Both the position numbers and the translations under genes were made by a program. A stretch of 64,000 bases of DNA, taken from the NCBI RefSeq assembly GCF_042657065.1, contig NZ_JBHSNF010000005.1:165666-229665 (forward strand). Reading direction: 5' to 3'. The stretch is from Rhodanobacter ginsengisoli. GTDB lineage: Bacteria; Pseudomonadota; Gammaproteobacteria; Xanthomonadales; Rhodanobacteraceae. Below the pieces are notes generated by a model. It worked only from the letters and a program-made list of their open reading frames with translations, was not told the DNA's origin and ran no database searches. Of this stretch, positions 28,401-35,572 are shown piece after piece. How positions within the stretch are numbered: position 1 is the first letter of the stretch; every line of letters starts with the position of its first letter.

Positions 28401-31040
28401 CGGTTTCTGCACCAGGTCGAGCAGCGCCGACAGCAGCGGCGGCACCAGCACCATCGACAGGACTGCCAGCGTCCACGAAAACACCGGTGAAAGCACCAGC
28501 CAGCCGAAGATCAGCAGGCTCAGCAAGGCCACCGGCAGCAGGCTGCGGCGCAGGTTGTCGAGGATCTTCCAGCGCGACAACGCGGTCAGCGCGTTGCGGC
28601 GCCAGCCGTCGTGCGCGGTCGGCGCCCAGGGCAGCAGCCACGGCATCAGCTGCCAGTCGCCGCGGATCCAGCGATGCCGGCGCTTCACGTCGGCGCCGTA
28701 GCGGGTCGGGTATTCCTCGAACAGCTGCACGTCGCTGAGCAGGCCCGCCCGGGCATGGCAGCCCTCGACCAGATCGTGGCTGAGGATGCGGTTCTCCGGG
28801 AAGCGGCCGTCGAGGGTGCGCTCGAACGCATCGATCGCATAGATGCCCTTGCCGATGAACGAGCCTTCGTGGAACACGTCCTGATAGACGTCCGACACCA
28901 TCTGCGTATACGGGTCGATGCCGGCATCACTGCCATACAGCTGCGCGTAGCGCGAGCGCGAGGTGCTGGGCAGGCTGATCCCAACGCGCGGCTGCAGGAT
29001 CGCGTAGCCGCTGACCACGCGTCGACGTTCGGGGTCGTACACCGCCCGGTTGAGCGGATGGTCGATGCTGCCGACGAAGGCCTGCGCCGCGTCGCGCGGC
29101 AGCTCGGTGTCGGTATCCAGGGTGATCACGTACTGCACCGGTGGCAGTGCCGCGATGTCGCCGACGATCAGCATGAAGCGGTCGTGCCCGTTGCCGCGCA
29201 ACAGCGCATTGAGATCGGCCAGCTTGCCGCGTTTGCGTTCGTGGCCCATCCAGACCTGTTCGGTGACGTTCCAGCGGCGCGGCCGGTGGAACAGGAAGAA
29301 GCGGTCGGTCCCGCTGCCGCGATAACGTTCGTTGAGCGCCTCGATGCGTCGCTGCGCCAGTCGCAGCAGGGGCTCGTCGCCGGGCAGGGTCTGCTCGGCG
29401 GCGTCGGCGAAATCGGTCAGCAGGGCGAAGTGCAGGTGCTCGTTGCGATTGCCCAGGAAGCGCACTTCCAGCGCCTCGACCAGCTCCTCGACATCCTGCG
29501 CGCTGGAGAACAGGCTGGGGATCGCCACCAGGGTGCGCGCATCGGGTGGTATGCCGTCGGAGTAATCCATCCGCGGCAGCTGCTGTGGCGACACCATCAA
29601 GGTGGCCATCCAGTTCAGCAGGCTCAGGCCCAGCTGACTGGCCAGGATGGTCGCCGGGATCGCGACCGCGATCAGCACCCACAACGGCAGTCCGTCGTGC
29701 GCGGCTTCGAGCACCAGCGGTTGGGCGAACGCAAACGTCAGCGCGATCAGCAGGCCCAGATAGATCGGCAGCGGGGCCCGGTCGAAGCTGCGACGCAGGC
29801 GTTCGGCCAGCCTGGGCCGGATGCGCAGGTGCTGCTCCAGCAGGCGGCGACCCCGGTCGATCAGGTAGAAGCCCACATGCTGTGGCAGCGACGGTCCGCC
29901 GTCCGGCGACGGCGCGGCGTGGCACAGCTCCAGCGTCGCCTCGGCGACCCGGATTTCGCTCAACCGGTGCTGGCGGGCCAGCCTCTCCACCACGTGGCGA
30001 TAGCGGTCACGGGTGGCGAAATCCATTGCCGCATAGACTTCGGCCGGATCTCCGCGCAGGAGCTGTTCGACCACGCTGGCGTGCTCGACGAAATCGCGCC
30101 AGTCGATCGCGGCCAGGGTGCGCAGACTGCCGATGCTGTTGCTGATCGAGACCTGGTTGGCCGCCTGTTGCTGTGCTTCGAGCTGGATCAGGTGCTCGAC
30201 GCTCTGGCCCGACTCGGACAGGCGCTGTTCGATCCAGTTCAGCGGCAGCGCCAGCGCCGGACTCTGACCCTGCAGGCGACGGGCCATTTCGGCCACGAAC
30301 GGACCGTTCATCGGCGGGTCCGAGCGCACCATGTCGGCGACCACCAGCACCACGCTGTTCGGTTCGCGCCCGGCCGTGGCGATCATGCTGTCGGCCCAGC
30401 GCATGGCCTTGCCGCGATAGCGCCAGTCGGCCATCACCCGGGCAGCCACTCGGCGCAGGTTCTCGATCAACGCCAGCCGCAACATGATCGGGATCGCCCA
30501 CAGCTCGCCCAGCCCCAGCGGTGCCACCTCCTGGTAGGCGCCGACGAAGCGGCGCAGGCTGGCGTTGTCGACCCGGCCGTCACCGTGCGAAATGATTTCC
30601 AGCGCGATGTCGTAGACCCGCGGCAACCCCGCCGAGGGCCCGTTGTCGAGCCGCGGCAACGTGCGGCTGTAGCCCTTGGGCAGATGCCGGCGGGCGATCC
30701 GGATCTGCTCCTCGATCAGGTAGAAGTTGTCCAGCAGCCATTCGCCGGCCGGGGTGATCCGCCGTTTGCGCCGGGTGGCATTGGTCAGCCGGTCGCAGGT
30801 GTGGGTGATCACCGCCTCGTTGTCGGCCAGCCGTTCCAGCAGCAGGTCGGTACTCGCCCGCTCGCGCAGCCGGTGCTGGCCGGCCAGCGCCCGGCCATGC
30901 CGCTCCATCTGCTCGGCGCTGAACAGCTCCGAGCGCAGCGCCGGCTCCTCCTCCGGTCGGGTCCGCGCGGCGGCCCGACGGCGACGGTAGGCGCGCAGAC
31001 GGCGCAGTTTGAGCTGGTCGAGGATGCTGCCGATGTTCAA
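22404..31040 (-). CDS. ndvB: Cyclic beta-1,2-glucan synthase (NdvB/ChvB/Cgs-like)
   Basis: A 2878-residue inner-membrane multidomain enzyme that primes, elongates, cyclises and sizes cyclic beta-1,2-glucan (osmoregulated periplasmic glucan) from UDP-glucose. Order: a soluble N-terminal region; hydrophobic helices (about 430-490); a GT84 glycosyltransferase domain with ITLDTDTELP near 640 and KRRHRWIRGDWQ near 790; further helices (about 835-875, 957-1003); a glucoamylase-like region; and a C-terminal GH94 phosphorylase domain with GSGDWNDGMNRVG near 2558. The length is close to Brucella Cgs. No ATG precedes the conserved N-terminus; I propose TTG 31040, with AAGGA about 9 bases upstream. No ABC exporter (ndvA/chvA) lies in the window. 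The frame is unbroken. Confidence 0.93.
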   Translation of the reverse strand: MNIGSILDQLKLRRLRAYRRRRAAARTRPEEEPALRSELFSAEQMERHGRALAGQHRLRERASTDLLLERLADNEAVITHTCDRLTNATRRKRRITPAGEWLLDNFYLIEEQIRIARRHLPKGYSRTLPRLDNGPSAGLPRVYDIALEIISHGDGRVDNASLRRFVGAYQEVAPLGLGELWAIPIMLRLALIENLRRVAARVMADWRYRGKAMRWADSMIATAGREPNSVVLVVADMVRSDPPMNGPFVAEMARRLQGQSPALALPLNWIEQRLSESGQSVEHLIQLEAQQQAANQVSISNSIGSLRTLAAIDWRDFVEHASVVEQLLRGDPAEVYAAMDFATRDRYRHVVERLARQHRLSEIRVAEATLELCHAAPSPDGGPSLPQHVGFYLIDRGRRLLEQHLRIRPRLAERLRRSFDRAPLPIYLGLLIALTFAFAQPLVLEAAHDGLPLWVLIAVAIPATILASQLGLSLLNWMATLMVSPQQLPRMDYSDGIPPDARTLVAIPSLFSSAQDVEELVEALEVRFLGNRNEHLHFALLTDFADAAEQTLPGDEPLLRLAQRRIEALNERYRGSGTDRFFLFHRPRRWNVTEQVWMGHERKRGKLADLNALLRGNGHDRFMLIVGDIAALPPVQYVITLDTDTELPRDAAQAFVGSIDHPLNRAVYDPERRRVVSGYAILQPRVGISLPSTSRSRYAQLYGSDAGIDPYTQMVSDVYQDVFHEGSFIGKGIYAIDAFERTLDGRFPENRILSHDLVEGCHARAGLLSDVQLFEEYPTRYGADVKRRHRWIRGDWQLMPWLLPWAPTAHDGWRRNALTALSRWKILDNLRRSLLPVALLSLLIFGWLVLSPVFSWTLAVLSMVLVPPLLSALLDLVQKPPEVQLDQHVRSGFMAGMQHFARMALGLAWLPHEALYHLDAIVRTLWRITISHRHLLQWQTSSEVERQSSNAPSALWRMMWIGPALAVLLGVVLALERPSVLLLASPLLLLWLLSPTIAWWISQPRRPGAFAPSAAQLYFLRVLARQTWAFFDTHVGPTDHWLPPDNLQEQPGPVIAHRTSPTNIGIALLANLAGYDFGFLSAGRLLQRSRQTLATMQRLPRYRGHFYNWYDTLSLKPLSPLYVSAVDSGNLAGHLLTLRPGLLALIDAPVFQPRVLQGLLDTLNTLHDALDGNAGDTLEPLSRFLQDALDKPPTVTSAALSLLHEHLDRARTLARTLAPEPGSDAAFWLDALLQQSAELYDETHLFNLDPPADDDPGFNGIPTLRQLARAEPLCWPVSFDAEAVRAHAQERIGEIEQLARWAGELAVMDYRFLYDPARDLLAIGYNVDQRRLDTGYYDLLASEARLASFVAIAQGQLPQDNWFSLGRLLTTSGGEPVLLSWTGSMFEYLMPMLVMPSHEGTLLDQTCRAAVARQIEYGNQLNLPWGVSESGYHMLDAHFTYQYRAFGVPGLGLKRGLGDDVVIAPYATALAMMVAPAAATRNLQRLAEAGARGRFGLYEAIDYTPARLRVGQSSALVRSFMAHHQGMSLLALDYALLDRPMQRRFESDPQFQATSLLLQERIPKTAAEYLHAAGFPDSDGNPPAAEARLRIFTDPDRPRPAVQLLSNGRYHVMLSSGGGGYSRRGELALTRWREDITRDHWGMFCYLRDVATGQYWSTTYQPTLKKTELFEAIFSDARAEFRVREAEFDTHTEIVVSPEDDIELRRTHITNRSRHRRTIELTSYAEVVLAPAIADSLHPAFSKLFVQTELLPELQAIVCTRRPRAHDEAVPWMCHLLAVHNADIDAISYETDRARFIGRGRSTAQPQVLDREQTQLSNSAGSVLDPIVAIRCRITLEPEQSATVDLVTGIADHRAACLALIGKYRDRHLADRVFDLAWTHSQVLLRQLNASLADAHLYEHMATAILFPNASLRAEAGILRGNRRGQSGLWGQSISGDLPIVLLQIADLRRIELVRQLVQAHAYWRQKGLAVDLVIWNEDRAGYRQELQDQIMGLIASGSEANLLDRPGGIFVRPAQQLSSEDRMVMLAGARMVLADNRGSLADQIGRRQVETHAPPFEPSRPERTALAAPSAAAPSVMLRLANPHGGFSVDGREYVIVLGAGDATPAPWANVLANPHFGTVISESGSAYSWGENAHEFRLTPWDNDPVSDGSGEAIYLRDEETGQLWSPTPLPCRGVGSYITRHGFGYSVFEHVEDGIHSELWVYVALDASVKFSVLKVRNDSGRPRRLSATGYVEWLLGDLREKTAMHVVTESDPASGALFARNAWNTEFPNRVAFFDVDDASRSIDGDRSEFLGRNGSTRAPAGLGRANLSGRLGAGLDPCAVLQVKLALEDGEQRQLIFRLGLGRDAVDAGALVQRFRGTGSAADALGKVRAHWERTLGTVRVHTPEPALDMLANGWLLYQTIACRMWARSGYYQSGGAFGFRDQLQDSMATLHAAPELARNQLLLCAAHQFPEGDVQHWWHPPLDRGVRTGCSDDYLWLPLATSRYVLATADRAVLDVRVGYIEGRALHPGEESYYDLAQPSGLHESLYQHCVRAIEHSLTRGVHGLPLIGSGDWNDGMNRVGEAGRGESVWLGFFSCEVLQRFAEVARLHDDAAFAQRCDEEVARLRSALEQHAWDGAWYRRAWFDDGTPLGSADNEECRIDSIAQSWSVLSGMAPPERRQQAMASLDQHLVRRQAGLIQLLDPPFDKSALDPGYIKGYVPGVRENGGQYTHAAIWATMAFAELGDSARAWELLRMINPVSHGSDAERMDVYKVEPYVVSADVYAVEPHVGRGGWSWYTGSAGWMYRLIVESLLGLRLEAGRLHFAPVLPGEWEGFSMSYRHGETWYRIELRQVAAGTVARVTLDGATLGDGRIPLVDDKVEHQVVIEHPRSG

Positions 31041-31212
31041 ATCCGGTGGTCCTTGGGATGGATGGCGGATCAGCCGCCGGAGCAATGCTGCGGCGGGGCG
31101 CCGGACAGTCGATACGGGCCGCGGCCATCGGCGGTGCCACGACGCTACACGCCGGCATGTGAAAATCTCGCACGCTACGATGTGTCGTCCCGTTCCCTCC
31201 AGGAGTTCCGCC

Positions 31213-31686
31213 GTGCCCTTGCTGATTCGCGCAGCCACCCCCGCCGACCTTCCCGAACTCGTGGCATGGAATGCGGCGATGGCATGGGAAACCGAGCACA
31301 AGCGGCTCGATCCGGAAACCCTGCAGCGCGGCATCAGCGGCGTCTTCGAGCAGGACCGACGCGGCTTCTATCTGATCGCCGAACACGACGGCGTGGCGGT
31401 CGGCAGCCTGCTGGTGACCTATGAGTGGAGCGACTGGCGCTGCGGGGATTTCTGGTGGATACAGAGCGTCTACGTGATTCCCGCTGCCCGCCGAGGCGGG
31501 GTATTCCGCGCGCTGTATGCCGCGGTGGCGCAGCGTGCCGTGGAGGCCGGTGCGGTCGGGCTGCGGCTGTACGTGGAAACCGAAAACCGGCGTGCGCAGG
31601 CGACCTATGCCGGACTGGGCATGCAGCGCTGCCATTACTGGATGTACGAAGCGACCCTGCCGCCGCCTGGCGGTCGCGTCGACTGA
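31213..31686 (+). CDS. GNAT family N-acetyltransferase
   Basis: A 157-residue acyl-CoA-dependent acetyltransferase. It has the usual N-terminal strand (LLIRAATPADLPELVAWN) and central strands with WWIQSVYVIPAARRGG, where RRGG is a variant of the Q/RxxGxG/A acetyl-CoA loop. The C-terminal region has LYVETENRRAQATYAGLGMQ. The start is GTG 31213, supported by AGGAG 8-12 bases upstream. Substrate unknown. It is divergent from the glucan synthase gene and convergent with the GGDEF-EAL gene, whose stop is 7 bases away. Confidence 0.87.
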   Translation: MPLLIRAATPADLPELVAWNAAMAWETEHKRLDPETLQRGISGVFEQDRRGFYLIAEHDGVAVGSLLVTYEWSDWRCGDFWWIQSVYVIPAARRGGVFRALYAAVAQRAVEAGAVGLRLYVETENRRAQATYAGLGMQRCHYWMYEATLPPPGGRVD

Positions 31687-31692
31687 GCCGGC

Positions 31693-34173
31693 TCAGTCGA
31701 CGGCGGCCAGCCGTTGCTCGAACCGGGCCGCCGGCATCGGCGCGCCGAACAGGAAACCCTGCAACTGGGTGCAGCCGGCGTGGCGCAGGAACGCGCTCTG
31801 CTCGTGTGTCTCCACGCCTTCGGCAATCACCACCTTGCCCAGGCTGCGGGCCATCGCGATGATCGCGCTGGTGATCGTGGCGGTATCGCGATCGCTGGTC
31901 AGGTCGTGCACGAAGACGCGATCGATCTTCAGCGCATCGATCGGGAAATGCTTCAGGTAGGACAGGCTGCAGTAGCCGGTGCCGAAATCGTCCAGCGACA
32001 GAAGCACCCCGCGCTGCTTGATCCGCCGCAGCAGGCTGGTGGTGGCATCGCCACCGGACATCACCGTGCGTTCGGTCAGTTCCAGTTCGAGCAGTTCGGC
32101 ATCGAGCCCGCTTTCATTCAGCACGTCGTCGAGCCAGCTGTAGAAGTCGGCGTGCTGGAACTGCAGCGGCGAGACGTTGACCGAGATCGGAATGGCGTAG
32201 CCGAGCTGCTGCCACGCTCTTGCCTGCCTGCAGGCCCGGCGCAATACCCACGCACCGATCGGCAGGATCAGGCCGCTGTCCTCGGCGACCGGGATGAACT
32301 GGTCCGGCTGGTACAACTCGTGCCCGTTGGCATGCCAGCGCAGCAAGGCCTCCGCACCCATGACGCGCCCGCTATGCGCGTCGACCTTGGGCTGGTAGTG
32401 CAGGCTCAGCTCGTGCCGCGGGAGGGCCTGGCGCAACGCGATCTCGATGCCCCGGCGCGCGCGGGCCCGCTCATGCATCGAGGCGGTGAAGAAACGGTAG
32501 CCGTGCTGGCCCTGCGCCTTGACCGCCACCGAGGCGGCTTCCGCATGCTGCAGCAGGTTTTCCGGATCGGTGGCGTCGTCGGGATACACGCTGACGCCGA
32601 TGGTGATGCGCAGCGCCAGTTCGGCGATCCCGTCCAGGCCGGTCTGCTCGCCATGATTGATCAGGGTCTGGCTCAGGCTGGCCGCCGCGCCCACGCTTTC
32701 CAGGTGCGGCAGCACCACCACGAACTCGTCGCCGCCATGGCGCACCAGCACGGCATCGGCGGGCAGGCAGCGCTGCAACTGCATGGCGAACGCGCGCAGT
32801 ACCCGGTCACCGATCGCATGGCCATGCAGTTCGTTGACCTGCTTGAAATGGTTGATGTCGATGTAGAGCAGCGCGGCGCGCTGCTGGCGCCGGTTCGCCG
32901 TCGCCAGCGCCTGCTTGACGTGCTCGTGCAGCTGGCTGCGGTTGGGCAGTCCGGTGAGCGTGTCGTGCTGGGTCAGGTGGATCATCTTCAACGCCAGCGA
33001 GCGGGTCTCGCTGACGTCGTGAAAGACCAGCACGCCGCCGATCACGTTGCCGGCATGATCGTGGATCGGTGCCGAGGAATCCTCCACCGGCGTATCGAAG
33101 CCGTGGCGATGACGCAGCAGGGTCTTGCCCGCGAGGTCGACGATGGTGTTGTGCCCGATCGCGGCGCGCAGCGGGTTGGCGACGGGCTGTCCGTGGCGGG
33201 CGTCGAACAGCTGGAAGATCTCCTCGATCGGCCGACCGTGCGCCTCATGGCTGTTCCAGCCGGTCATCGCCTCGGCGATGGGATTGAGCGAGGTGACCTG
33301 GAATTGCGGATCGGTGGTGATCACCGCGTCGCCGATCGAGCGCAGGGTCACTTCGGCCAGCTCGCGCTCGCGGTGCAGCGCGTCCTCGAACGCCTTGCGC
33401 TGGCTGATGTCCTGCGCCTGCGAGACGAAGTAGAGCGGCATCCCGTGGTCATCGCGCACCAGCGACACGCTGAGCAGGATGTGCACGACATGGCCCAGCT
33501 TGTGGAAATTGCGCTTTTCCAGCTGGTAGGACTCGCGCTGGCCGGCCAGCAGCTGCTCCAGCAGGTCCTGGTCCGCCGCCATGTCATCCGGATGCGTGAT
33601 GGCCGCGATATCCAGCGCCAGCAACTCCTGCTCGGTATAGCCCAGCATCTGGCAGACCGCCGCGTTGACGCGCAGGAAGTGGCCGTCCGGATGGGTCAGG
33701 GCCATGCCGATGGCGGCGTGCTGGAACGCACTGAAGAAGCGCTTCTCGCTCTCGTGCAGTTGCAGCTCCAGGGTGTGCCGCTCGGTGATGTCGACCAGCG
33801 CGGTGAACACGCCGCAGACCTTGCCGGCCGCATCGAAGTCCGGCTGGAAGTTGCCGTGGGCGTAACGCCGCTCGCGACCGTTGTAGAGCTCGCCTTCGTA
33901 GCTGGCCATGTGGCCGGCGTAGGCGCGCTCCAGCGCCGCGCTGGCGAGTTGATGGTTGCGCCGGCCGATCACGTCGATCAGGCGCAGGCCGATCAGTCCC
34001 TGCGGATCAATGCCGAGCCAGCGCCGGTGGGTTTCGTTGGCGTAGCGAAAACGCTGCTCGCCGTCGAGATAGGCCAGCAGCGCGGGGGCGTCGCGCAACA
34101 CCTTGTCGGGCCAGTGCGACGCCGGGAAAAGCGATGGCAACACCTCGGCAGGCTTTTGCGGCCGCATGGTCAT
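31693..34173 (-). CDS. Triple-PAS GGDEF-EAL signalling protein
   Basis: An 826-residue soluble sensor of c-di-GMP metabolism. Three PAS domains come first: about 25-140 (DAPALLAYLDGEQRFRYAN), 145-260 (FFSAFQHAAIGMAL) and 270-395 (LRSIGDAVITTDPQF). A GGDEF domain follows, with HDTLTGLPNR and an intact HGGDEF near 480. Last is an EAL domain with AEALLRW, VNVSPLQF, ELELTER, DDFGTGYCSL, KIDRVF, AEGVET and QGFLF, so the phosphodiesterase residues look complete. No RxxD inhibitory site is seen ahead of GGDEF. There is no transmembrane helix. The start is uncertain: ATG 34173, 34167 or 34215 are in frame, and the extension to 34215 is Arg-rich. Confidence 0.92.
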   Translation of the reverse strand: MTMRPQKPAEVLPSLFPASHWPDKVLRDAPALLAYLDGEQRFRYANETHRRWLGIDPQGLIGLRLIDVIGRRNHQLASAALERAYAGHMASYEGELYNGRERRYAHGNFQPDFDAAGKVCGVFTALVDITERHTLELQLHESEKRFFSAFQHAAIGMALTHPDGHFLRVNAAVCQMLGYTEQELLALDIAAITHPDDMAADQDLLEQLLAGQRESYQLEKRNFHKLGHVVHILLSVSLVRDDHGMPLYFVSQAQDISQRKAFEDALHRERELAEVTLRSIGDAVITTDPQFQVTSLNPIAEAMTGWNSHEAHGRPIEEIFQLFDARHGQPVANPLRAAIGHNTIVDLAGKTLLRHRHGFDTPVEDSSAPIHDHAGNVIGGVLVFHDVSETRSLALKMIHLTQHDTLTGLPNRSQLHEHVKQALATANRRQQRAALLYIDINHFKQVNELHGHAIGDRVLRAFAMQLQRCLPADAVLVRHGGDEFVVVLPHLESVGAAASLSQTLINHGEQTGLDGIAELALRITIGVSVYPDDATDPENLLQHAEAASVAVKAQGQHGYRFFTASMHERARARRGIEIALRQALPRHELSLHYQPKVDAHSGRVMGAEALLRWHANGHELYQPDQFIPVAEDSGLILPIGAWVLRRACRQARAWQQLGYAIPISVNVSPLQFQHADFYSWLDDVLNESGLDAELLELELTERTVMSGGDATTSLLRRIKQRGVLLSLDDFGTGYCSLSYLKHFPIDALKIDRVFVHDLTSDRDTATITSAIIAMARSLGKVVIAEGVETHEQSAFLRHAGCTQLQGFLFGAPMPAARFEQRLAAVD

Positions 34174-34266
34174 ACCGCCAGCTGGAGCGCGCCCCCTGCG
34201 GCGCACCACCATCATGCGCCCAGTTTTTGCCGGCGCACAACTGCCCCGCCCCGTAAGCCCGCCGAT

Positions 34267-35409
34267 TCAGTGCAGCGGCACCGCGGGCGCGGCGAGGCGG
34301 CGGTCCTCATCCAGCACGATCCGGCCCAGCGCGTGCAGCTCGCCGGCAATGCCATAGCGCCCGGCCAGGCGCTCCAGCAGCGGCCCCAGTGCCTGTGGCT
34401 GCAGCGGATAGCCATGCGCCAGCGCACGGGCGCGGCCGCCCTCACCGCGTTGCACCACGCTGATCGCGACGATGCCCAGGCCGGCTGCCTCGTGCGCGAA
34501 CAGCGCCGGCGGGTCATAGCCGGGCTCGACCGCCGCCAGGGTTTCCAGCAGATAGCCCGTTTCGGCCTCGTTCTCCCCGCCCGCCGCCGGTTGCAGCAGC
34601 AGCGGCAGCTGGTGCGCATCGAGCAGTGCGGCGTACTGGCGCAGCTCGAACACGATGCCGGCAAGATCGTGCGCCAGCTGCGCGTTGTCACCGGTCTGCG
34701 CCGCCAGCCACTGCGTCGGTGACTGCGCCAGCACCTTGCCGTCGGCATAGTGCAGCGTCAGTCCACGCGCACTCATGCCCGACTCGGCGCGCTCGGGGGT
34801 CAACAGCGCCGCCTCGAGCAGGGTCCACAGCGGCGCCAGGTTGACGTGCTCGTACTGCACGCAGGTCAGGGCCATCAGGTCGTTGCGGCTCAGGTAACGC
34901 ACATGTTCCAGCCGGATGCCGAGGGTGCGCATCAGCCAGTCGGCAGTCAGCGCGCCGGCTTCGCCGCGACCGACCAGCTGGATCTCCAGTTGCTCGGCCA
35001 GCTCCCCGGCCAGCGCCTCGGGCGCCAGCAGGCTCAGCGGCAACAGGCGCATCGGACCGTCGGCGAACAGCGGCGACGGTTGCAGCGGCAGCGCCGGCAT
35101 CTGGCCCTCGTGGCTGCCGAAAGCCACCACGTTGTCGAGCTGGCCGCGTGGCACGCGCCGGGCCAGTTCGTCCAGCGTCGCCCAGACCGGAAAGCCCGGC
35201 CGCAGCAGTTCGACCGGGTCGAACAGTGCGCCGGCCAATGCCAACCGGGCGGCATCGACCGCAGGCACCAGCAGATGCAGATCGGTGGCAACCAGCTCCG
35301 CCAGCTCGGCGGCCTCGTCGCGACTGAGCGTCATGCGTGCCGGTGTTTCGCCGGCGACCGGTTCGAGCGCCAGCAGCACGGGCAGGGCAAGCAGCGTTTG
35401 TACTTCCAC
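34267..35409 (-). CDS. Conserved hypothetical protein, unrecognised family
   Basis: A protein of about 380 residues that I cannot place in a family. It is rich in Leu and Ala, has no signal peptide, clear membrane helix or nucleotide-binding motif, and looks like a soluble alpha/beta protein. Notable stretches are LLVPAVDAARLALAGALFDP, FGSHEGQMPALPLQPS and ALTCVQYEHVNLAPLW. Codon composition and third-position GC match the neighbours, and no overlapping frame is better, so it is a real gene. The start could be GTG 35409 (VEVQTLLAL) or TTG 35433; neither has a clear ribosome site. It lies 93 bases upstream of the GGDEF-EAL gene on the same strand and is divergent from the thiolase. Confidence 0.7.
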   Translation of the reverse strand: MEVQTLLALPVLLALEPVAGETPARMTLSRDEAAELAELVATDLHLLVPAVDAARLALAGALFDPVELLRPGFPVWATLDELARRVPRGQLDNVVAFGSHEGQMPALPLQPSPLFADGPMRLLPLSLLAPEALAGELAEQLEIQLVGRGEAGALTADWLMRTLGIRLEHVRYLSRNDLMALTCVQYEHVNLAPLWTLLEAALLTPERAESGMSARGLTLHYADGKVLAQSPTQWLAAQTGDNAQLAHDLAGIVFELRQYAALLDAHQLPLLLQPAAGGENEAETGYLLETLAAVEPGYDPPALFAHEAAGLGIVAISVVQRGEGGRARALAHGYPLQPQALGPLLERLAGRYGIAGELHALGRIVLDEDRRLAAPAVPLH

Positions 35410-35572
35410 GAGGCAGCGGTTCCCAGGGGTCAAAGAAGGCCGATTCTACCAGTGGCGGGTGTTCGCCCCGGTGCGTGCTGAACGAATGCGCCTATTCACC
35501 GGCGTCTTGGGCTTTCGCCGCGCGGCATGGCGGGTTAGCCTTGACAGACTCGAGTGGTGGACTGTTTTGAGC

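Noticed and set aside
22419..28490. A 2023-codon open frame on the plus strand, opposite the glucan synthase
   Set aside because: It is antisense to a conserved, motif-rich gene. Its translation is dominated by Gln, Arg, His and Val with no domain, as expected from the complementary strand of GC-rich coding DNA.
31714..34722. A 1002-codon plus-strand frame opposite the GGDEF-EAL gene
   Set aside because: Antisense shadow; the other strand carries intact PAS, GGDEF and EAL motifs in the right order.
35541..35569. TTGACA at 35541 as the -35 of a thiolase promoter
   Set aside because: At the right distance the -10 region reads GTTTTG, a poor match, and would leave almost no leader before the ATG at 35573.
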